64,000 nt of DNA from Hymenopellis radicata (lineage: Eukaryota; Basidiomycota; Agaricomycetes; Agaricales; Physalacriaceae). The notes under the pieces are model-generated. The model was not told the DNA's origin, made no database searches, and saw nothing but the letters and a program-made list of their open reading frames with translations. Position numbers and translations under genes: made by a program. Positions 57,023 through 64,000 of the stretch are shown here, one piece after another (positions within the stretch are counted from its first letter, which is position 1; each line of letters opens with the position of its first letter). The stretch covers positions 678,879-742,878 of the forward strand of contig JADNRX010000003.1 of the NCBI GenBank assembly GCA_015501595.1, given 5' to 3'.

Positions 57023-59397
57023 TCACATCCCAACCGGGCTCTGTGTACGCGCAGGACCAACATCGTCAGGCTCGCTCGTATCCGAGTCATCACCAGCAGA
57101 AATAACTTCCGTAAGCGTCATAGAACGAATACGGGCATGATGCTGCGGCTCCAGATAAGCGTTCAAGCACGGAGACTTCTTTAGTCGCTCAATGTCCACA
57201 TGAATGATCTCCTGGCAGAACATATCCAGATCAAGGTCGTTCTACAACAAAAAGAAGTCAATCATCAATGATACCGTCAGATGAGCGTCAACTGACCTCG
57301 TCGTAGCCTAGTGGACGCGGAGTGTGAGCACTGGTCAAGAAACACGGTAGATATACGTACCAAAAGGTTGCTCGATTTCTTCACCCGCCGCAAGGAAGCC
57401 GAGGTAAATGAACGAAGCAATGCAGACGCCACCAACAGTGTACCATTGGAAGTTGGTGACGAGTTGGAAAGGCAGGAAGAAGAGGTAAAGCCAAACGGTG
57501 CTAGTACTATGATCAGAACCCAGATCAACTTCGGATGGCTTGAATGAAGCTTACTGTCTGATATGCACTGAGTATACGCTAAAATGCTGTCAGCAACGGT
57601 AGATTGCAAGCGGGGGTACTTATCGCCTACTCACAAGGGTAAAGGTGTCGTCAGAATTCGTTCCATGGCTACCAGATGGTCAGACACGCAATGTACCTCT
57701 TGCGGATATTCATACCAGACAAGGTTTCCTCCATCGCAGCGAGAAGCCCAATCATAGACCCCAAACTTGTACCTATACAGACATCAATACGGATATGATA
57801 CAAGACATGCATTGACTGACCAGGCACGGTATTTCTGTCTTCCAAAACGCTATACCACTCGCTGAGACACCGCAAGATTTCCAGAGGCAGGTTCTCCCCG
57901 AAACCAGCGACTAGCGGCCTGTGTTTGTTTGAACCAATTCCGGGATGGACTGGCGCGCGCCAGCATATCTGGCTCGAGTCCAGAGCGAAGGGATCCTTCC
58001 TGATAGGTTCCTCCTACATTCACGTAAGTATTTCACAATTTGTGTATAAAGCAACGTATATTTGCACGCACGGAAGTCGGGAGCGAATCAGAATCCTTTC
58101 GTTTACCTGTAAACCACCCACGAATCGCGTTGTAGACACCAGCAAACGGTATAAGATCACCAGAAACCTTGTTGAGCATGTCGTCGCGCGGAGTCTGCCG
58201 CGCAGCTTGGAGCGGACTATGAACCGAGTGTACAGAGGTTTGCGAAGGCGTGCGGTGGAGCTGGCGCAGCGAGCTGCTAGAAACCTTTGTGGGATGCTGG
58301 AACGTGCCGTAGGCGTTGATAGGCGGGATGACGGGATGAGGAGCAGAAAGATTGTCATTCCTGAGACGCGATGCTCCAGGCGAAGGAGTCGGAGACGGTG
58401 CGCTTTTGGGAAGAGAAGGGTTGGACGCGATACGATGTGCCCTAGACGGAGGCGGCATAGCCGTCGTCATTGCTGCAGTCTGTTGCTCGACGGTATGATC
58501 ATGCTACAGCCGCGTAAGCATTCAACTTCTGACCTAGAAGGACAACGAACGGAACTCACTTCGTGAAGCGGGCGAATGAGGTCGTAGAGGTCCTCATAAT
58601 AAATCCCTATTTCACCTCGGAGGTGGTGCTTCAACGCGACGGCAAAGCCATCAATGAGGTCCAACGCCATCCGCTTTTCTGCCATGACTTTAATCATCTC
58701 TTGCTTCGAGCGGTTGATTTGCGCGGTCGCGATTTCTCTGGCGTCTTGGGCGACAGCCGAGGCGGAACGTGGAACCAGACCAGACGTCCCATCGAGCGCG
58801 CGTTACGGATGACATCGACCAACATGTGCGACCTGTCCAGTAACGATCATAACTGCAAAGAATGCCTAGTCAATTCGCGTTTGGTGAGGAAATCTGGCGG
58901 CCACGCACCCGCTCATCGTACGATATGAAATGACAAAACCAATAACGACGCCTAAATAAAATTAATACGGCTTCGTTAGCAAATGAAGAAAGCGGGGCAC
59001 ACACCGAGCACGGTCAGCATAACATTCGGGATCTGCAATCTCAGAGAATTCGACAGATCCAAATACACGACGACTATCGGATACAAAAATAAGCTCTATC
59101 AGAATGGTTGAACGTGATATCGTACGCACGAGCAGCGAAAAGGGTATGAAGCAGAACCGCCGGCCAAATTCTCCAAATCTAGGGGGTGCATTATTAAGTG
59201 CGTGCATACTTCGTACATTCGCGGTCCACGCACCACAGAACCGCGTCCAAATGTCCAAGCGACGAGATTATATGCAGGACGCTGGGCCATTTCTGCCAAG
59301 GGTATCCCCTGTGGCCGGACTGCAGGCAGGAGGGTATGTTTGCCGGTAAAGGAGCGCTTGCCTTAACGCGACTATTAGACTTGCTAGCAGGCGCCAT
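57023..59397 (-). CDS. Bestrophin-type (UPF0187/RFP-TM) chloride channel
   Basis: Multi-pass membrane channel family. Clear exons: 59373-59397, 59234-59319, 59130-59178, 59005-59073, 58909-58951, 58560-58852, 58072-58503 and 57821-58013, then about five more from 57772 to the stop. Marks: AYNLVAWTFGRGSV, IWPAVLLHTLFAALVVY, QIPNVMLTVLGVVIGFVISYRT, YDRYWTGRTCWS, MERILTTPLPF, WLYLFFLPFQLV and IEQPFGYDENDLDLDMF. A long Ser/Pro insert lies in exon 7. In exon 6 the conserved text DVIRNARSMGRLVWFHVPPRL is readable only after adding one base near 58816, and a second near 58735 restores the frame before MIKVMAEKRMALDLIDGF; the exon is two bases short by phase. So the gene is either broken or mis-sequenced there. 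Confidence 0.83.
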
Positions 59398-59522
59398 TAT
59401 TATAGAAAATCAGGAAATGAAGGTAGTGTAGATCAATGAAAGGTATGGGTTTGTTATAGAGGAAAGACGACGTAGAGAGATGGAGGGAGAAAGCCCTTTG
59501 GTCTATTTTGGGCGCCGGCTCT

Positions 59523-59639
59523 CAATTCAGTAAATGTTTCGTCGTCCACGCGCATACGCGTCAGGGGAGACAGAATGACACGGTGTGAGAGCGAAAGCTT
59601 GCCGAATTGGATCGGCTGGAATAGTTTGTGGCTCGACAT
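59523..59639 (-). pseudogene. Old yellow enzyme, N-terminal piece
   Basis: An ATG opens a frame reading KLFQPIQFGKLSLSHRVILSPLTRMRVDD, the first beta-strand and FMN-binding start of OYE, then FTEL, after which family likeness stops and the frame runs on to a stop without meaning. No further OYE exons lie between here and the bestrophin gene start 125 bp downstream. Confidence 0.7.
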
Positions 59640-60238
59640 GGTGGAAGTAGAATGTTGGATGCTGAATGCTTACACATCGGATCCCTTTTGTAGCACTAGC
59701 GGCGTAATCAAGTACGGCGCATCGGGGAGGTGAGGGAGGCATTGACCGGTCCTCCGGGAATTGTCATCGTCAGGTAATACAGAAAGAACTGATTGATAAC
59801 TCGGGCATAAGTGTCAGGAAAATGTAGATTGGAATGAGTAAGGAATTCCCCCAGAGAGTCGCTGATTAACATACTGAGCGCTCAGACGAAGCATGTTTCG
59901 AGTTCGGCGAAGGAGAGAGAGGAGACATTGTAAAGATGCCCCAATGTCCCAAAGCCAGAGTCATAGAAATTCCAAGCGGTCAAGTCGCAGCGAATAGACA
60001 AGGAGAGGCTGCAAAGGTGTAAGAGATCAGCGCTCAGCCGATTCATTTTTGTTGTTAGTCCATGCTGAATGACGGCGATTCTCTGACATCCGTTTTCAAG
60101 TAGCTTAATATTTCTCCTCGTCCATTCAACATGGCAGAAACAGGCAGGATGAAGCAAACAGGATTTTAGTTGGTAGTGAGAGGTAGAGTTGACGAGGTAG
60201 TCACTCGTGAGCGTGACAGTCAGCTTTACGCGCTCATC
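59640..60238. other. Intergenic upstream of CCT5
   Basis: Holds the CCT5 promoter. An antisense frame of 139 codons (59882-60301) overlaps CCT5 exon 1 and has no recognised content, so it is not called. Confidence 0.5.
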
Positions 60239-62361
60239 ATGGACCAACAAGCCGTTTATGCTACCGACGAGGTACGCAGGGAGCTCGTCGTCTGATAACA
60301 TCTTCTCATCGTGCGCAACAGTATGGAAGACCGTTCATTATTGTAAGGGAGCAGGCAAGGAAAACGAGATCGCACGGCATCGAAGCCATCAAGGTGCGTA
60401 ATGCGCGCAAAATTCACTGCTGTCGCTCATTGGCGCGTAGACACATATATTGGCTGCGAAAACAGTTTCCAACATCATCAAGACTTCGCTGGGTCCTAGA
60501 GGTCAGACTTACCGCGACCTGCACGTCTTGTCCCTCATATTTCTCTCCAGGCTTGGACAAGATCCTCATATCACCAGACGGCGAAATAACAGTCACCAAT
60601 GACGGCGCAACGATTCTCGGTCAAATGGAAGTCGAGCATCAGATCGCAAAACTGCTGGTTCAGTTGTCCAAGAGCCAAGATGAGGAAATTGGAGATGGAA
60701 CTACTGGTGTCGTCGGTCCGTCGTCTTTTCAACATCCGTTATTTTCCATCTTATTCAACTCATTCAAGTCCTTGCTGGTGCCCTGTTGGAGCAAAGTGAA
60801 GCCTTGCTCGACAAGGGCATACATCCCATTCGAATCGCAGATGGCTTTGATCGTGCTTGCGCCGTAGCAGTGGAAAAACTTGATAGCATCTCGGACGTGA
60901 TAGAGTACTCAAAGGAGAGCACTGAAAACCTCCTCAAATCCGCCATGACCAGTCTTGGCAGCAAGATGTAAGTACTCTTTACTCTTTCTTGACTCCTCTA
61001 ATTGCCTCTAGTGTCTCAAAAGAGCATAAACAATTTGCTCAAATAGCGGTGGATGCTGTGATGCAGGTCGCCGACCTCGAGCGACGCGATGTGCCATTCG
61101 ATCTCATCAAGGTGGAGGGCAAAGTCGGCGGCTCCCTCGCAGACACGACGTTGATAAAAGGCGTCCTCATCGACAAGGACATGTCGCATCAACAGATGCC
61201 TCATTCTATCAAAGACGCCCGCCTTGCCATCCTCACATGTCCCTTTGAGCCTCCGCGTCCAAAGACAAAGCACAAGCTCGACATCACCAGCGTAGAAGAG
61301 TACAAAAAGCTGCGCGACTATGAGAAGGAAAAGTTTGCGGACATGATAAAAAAGGTCAAGGACACTGGTGCCAACCTTGTCATCTGCCAGTGGGGTTTCG
61401 ACGATGAGGCCAACCATCTGCTGATGCAAAATGATCTGCCTGCCGTTCGATGGGTTGGCGGTCCCGAAATTGAGGTAAGCATCATCTATATTTTGAAGAC
61501 CATTTATCGACCTCTCTCGATAGCTCATCGCAATAGCGACCCAAGGTCGCATTGTTCCCCGATTTGAGGATCTGACTGCTCAAAAACTCGGCAAGGCTGG
61601 TATCGTGCGCGAGGTTTCGTTTGGTACTACACGCGACAAGATGCTCGTCATTGAAGAGTGTGCTAATACGCGGGCCGTGACGATATTTGTTCGCGGCAGT
61701 AACAAAATGGTGGTGTATATCTCCTGGCGCGTTAGGCAATGCAACTCATGTTGGATAGATTGTTGATGAGGCCAAACGCGCACTTCATGACGCGCTTTGC
61801 GTCGTTCGGAATTTAGTTGTCGATAATCGCGTTGTCTACGGTGGCGGTGCTGCCGATATTAGCTGCGCCATCGCAGTAGCAAAAGCTGCAGACGAGGTAT
61901 GGTTGGGTTTTGAAGTCAATTCGATACTTGGCTCAGCTTATCTCCCCAGATTCCGTCAATTGAGCAGTACGCTATGCGAGCGTTTGCATCTGCTTTGGAT
62001 GCCGTTCCTCTCGCCCTTGCTGAGAACAGCGGTTTATCACCAATAGAGACGCTTACGGAAGTACGGAGCCGACAGGTTCAGGAGGGTAACTCGCGTCTCG
62101 GTATCGACTGCAACGGGCGTGGCGACAATGGTTTGTCTTTTTGCGTTCTCACTAGTGGCCACTACTTAAACTCGTATTATGCAGACATGAAGGAGCAGTT
62201 TGTGTATGACCCTCTGATCTCCAAGCGGCAGCAATATCTGTTGGCGACCCAGCTGGTGCGCGCTGTACTGAAGATTGGTGAGTCGACTGTCTTTTCAGTT
62301 GATGTTAGAGACTGATGATGGTATAGATGATGTGATCATCGCTGGAGAGGCAGAGGAGTAG
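60239..62361 (+). CDS. CCT5: T-complex protein 1 subunit epsilon
   Basis: Subunit of the cytosolic CCT/TRiC chaperonin that folds actin and tubulin. Eleven exons: 60239-60271, 60322-60393, 60441-60501, 60551-60715, 60769-60967, 61012-61474, 61524-61709, 61759-61896, 61950-62130, 62185-62277 and 62327-62361, 541 residues, the normal length. Marks: [53 protein letters not shown], the epsilon-type FVRGSNKM, and the nucleotide-site end [13 protein letters not shown]. All junction phases agree. Confidence 0.95.
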
Positions 62362-62926
62362 AATAGTTAGAAGCTTGTACACTGTAAATCTTGCTAATGA
62401 TGGATTACTCTAAATCCAACCGATGCCGGCAGTGAACGCGTGACAAGTACACTCCTTTACGGCTCCTTTACTCGTCTTACATTCGTTCTCACTCGTTGGA
62501 GCTATACATTGTGCAAGTCGTCGCGTGATAGTATATCGTACCAACTTGAAGGAACTCCCACAGGGTAAGGTCGTGGCATTCGACTTTGAGGCTACCTGTT
62601 TCTTGCCCCCCTCCTTCTTCGCCTTCGCAATGGCTACGGCAGAAGACAGTTTCGCTCGGCGGGTGGCCCAGTATGTCAAGTATCCAGCATCGCCGAATCT
62701 CAACGTTAACGCGATGCTAGATGCCTTCTACTGGGCGTTCTGAGTCGCGTCTATGATCATGACCTCACACACCGTCATTCTTCTTGCTTCTTCTTGGCCT
62801 CTGTTTCCGCTTTAGGTCGTCCTGCGCCTACACGTCTGCTTTTGAGTGCTTTTGGCTGCCTCGTCCTGTTCTTTACCACCTCGCCCTATTCTTTACCACT
62901 TCTCTACTCTCCTCCATTTTTCCACG
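62362..62926. other. Intergenic, no gene recognised
   Basis: Frames of 70-97 codons exist on both strands (62525-62743 plus, 62410-62703 minus) but show no family marks. The right part should hold the promoter of the KRE9-like gene. Confidence 0.45.
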
Positions 62927-63253
62927 ATGCGCGCCGCCGTTCTCCTCGCTCTTGCTGCCTCTGCGATGGCCTACTCTATCAGCTCCCCAAACGATACGAA
63001 CGGATGGTCTTGTAAAGGGCCGAACAAGTCTGTTTACCTACTGCCCGTCTCGTGTATCGCTGACCTCGTATCGCTAGAGTGAAGTGGGACAGAGTCTCAA
63101 CGGACCCCAAGATGATGTTGACCAACCAGGTAACGAGCAGCGATGACAATGATAATTGCCCATGTTAACACATTTCAAACTTAGAACCGCGACATTCTAT
63201 CAAAACCCGTCATGGTGGCTCGTCGCGTCAACGGCGCCGACCGTACCGCCACC

Positions 63254-63261
63254 ATCAACTC
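63254..63261. repeat. 8-bp target-site duplication, left copy
   Basis: ATCAACTC, identical to 63700-63707 on the other side of the element. Confidence 0.88.
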
Positions 63262-63699
63262 AGGCCCCGGGACACTCACGCCAATGTTTGTCCGCAAAAT
63301 CTGCTCAAAATCGGCCTAAAATCTGCAACTTTTCAAGCCCAAAATCTGCTAAAGCGGACAGTGACAGTGACAACACGTGATGTACACGTGATATTTTTGG
63401 CTCGTTTTTGCCTCCTTGAGGCGGAAATGTTCCAAATTTTGCCTCAGCAGTAAGGAACCGTGTTTTTCACCGGTGAGGGCGCGTTTTGGCATCGTTTTCG
63501 GGGTTCTCACCTCCAAACCTCATCCTGTCAGTGGGCGATCAGCAGCAGTCAGCGTCCGTGGTCTCAAATCTGCTAACTTGGGACAGTGTTATCGAGTTTC
63601 GGGCCTCAAATCTGCTAAAACTGGACAGTGAAATCGATTTTTTCGCCCCCTCAAATCTGCTAAGTGCGGACAAACATTGGCGTGAGTGTCCCGGGGCCT
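63262..63699. mobile_element. hAT-like non-autonomous element (MITE) with 34-bp inverted repeats
   Basis: Ends are perfect 34-bp inverted repeats (63262-63295 and 63666-63699, outer end AGGCCCCGGG). They are flanked by the direct repeat ATCAACTC (63254-63261 and 63700-63707), an 8-bp target duplication as made by hAT-superfamily transposases. Length 438 bp, no coding capacity. Three AAATCTGC motifs near each end, all in one orientation, are possible subterminal binding sites. Confidence 0.9.
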
Positions 63700-63707
63700 A
63701 TCAACTC
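63700..63707. repeat. 8-bp target-site duplication, right copy
   Basis: ATCAACTC directly after the right inverted repeat; removing this copy with the element restores the host reading frame. Confidence 0.88.
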
Positions 63708-64000
63708 TCCCGGCGGTGGCTGGCGCGAGGGTTCAGGATACCGCATCAATTTCGAGGATAAGACCGACTCCATTCTCGCCCAGTCAATGACGTTCGATAT
63801 CAAGTGCCTCGAAGACACCACGCCAAGTCGGAATCAAAGCCAAAGTAAGCCCTACCTTGACCCTCACTTTGTTTACTGATAATGTGTTGCCCAGATTCGA
63901 CACCCAAACTGCCTAGTTTATCATGATATGTAAGGGTATTGTGGCGCAATGTTACTAAGTATGTACAGTTCATCAATATACGCGTCCCAAATTCAAATTC

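Larger units (their letters stand above)
62927..63880 (+). pseudogene. KRE9/KNH1-domain secreted protein, interrupted by a transposable element
   Basis: Cell-surface protein with signal peptide (MRAAVLLALAASAMA) and a Kre9/KNH1-type domain: YSISSPNDTNGWS, VKWDRVSTDP, LTNQNRDIL, then GSGYRINF and ILAQS. Such proteins occur at the wall and affect beta-1,6-glucan in yeasts. Exons 62927-63027 and 63078-63129, then an exon from 63185 that is split by a 438-bp insertion (63262-63699). Coding sense stops at TATINS before it and resumes at PGGGWREGSGYR after it; without the element and one copy of its 8-bp target duplication the two halves are in frame. The 3' end is not resolved before the end of the window. 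Confidence 0.78.

Noticed and set aside
59882..60301. 139-codon minus-strand frame upstream of CCT5
   Set aside because: Overlaps CCT5 exon 1 and intron 1, no family marks, low-complexity Leu/Ser composition.
62410..62743. Small frames on both strands between CCT5 and the KRE9-like gene
   Set aside because: Neither resembles a known small mitochondrial or ribosomal protein closely enough, and they overlap each other.

Overview
This window reads as nuclear DNA of a filamentous basidiomycete, most likely an Agaricomycete. It is gene dense, with both strands used about equally. Almost every gene is broken by introns of 45-60 nt with GT-AG ends, and several families are typical of mushrooms: tandem C-14 sterol reductases, F-box proteins, UPF1-like SF1 helicases, small cysteine-rich secreted proteins and KRE9/KNH1-type wall proteins. 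All exon models were built by eye from splice signals and family conservation. No search was run.

Left third (1-20 kb): the 3' end of an FAD aromatic hydroxylase; RMI1; a tandem segmental duplication carrying small genes with a C-x2-C-x19-H-x5-H motif (three gene copies, one without a start codon); carnitine acetyltransferase; an SF1 helicase whose 3' half lies in AT-rich DNA; a large CAF120/Skg3-like PH protein; a 62-residue basic protein; the methyltransferase EFM4; and the TIM23 J-protein PAM18.

Middle (20-41 kb): a second SF1 helicase with a broken frame, DNAJC8/SPF31, a Shewanella-like phosphatase, a 34-residue metallothionein in three tiny exons, the repair nuclease XPG/RAD2, an initiator-tRNA-Met-like gene with a mismatched acceptor stem, complex I subunit NDUFB8, a methyltransferase, a secreted cysteine-rich protein, a 901-residue F-box protein and an unknown coiled-coil protein.

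Right third (41-64 kb): two tandem C-14 sterol reductase genes plus an orphan third terminal exon; an alpha/beta-hydrolase; EBP1; the KEOPS subunit PCC1; a GPI-anchored serine-rich protein; a peroxisomal citrate synthase with about 20 exons, two of them 13 nt long; PP2A catalytic subunit; a mitochondrial protein; a bestrophin-type channel lying between two pieces of an old yellow enzyme gene; CCT5; and a KRE9/KNH1 wall-protein gene interrupted by a 438-bp hAT-like element.

The genes are mostly unrelated housekeeping functions (sterol synthesis, mitochondria, DNA repair, proteostasis, tRNA modification). I see no biosynthetic cluster. The most informative observations are the perfect 34-bp inverted repeats with 8-bp target duplication inside the KRE9-like gene, the zinc-finger segmental duplication, the hidden metallothionein, the OYE/bestrophin arrangement, the extreme gene structures in the citrate synthase and PP2A genes, and at least seven single-base indels in otherwise conserved exons. 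Those indels must be checked as possible assembly errors before any gene is called dead.
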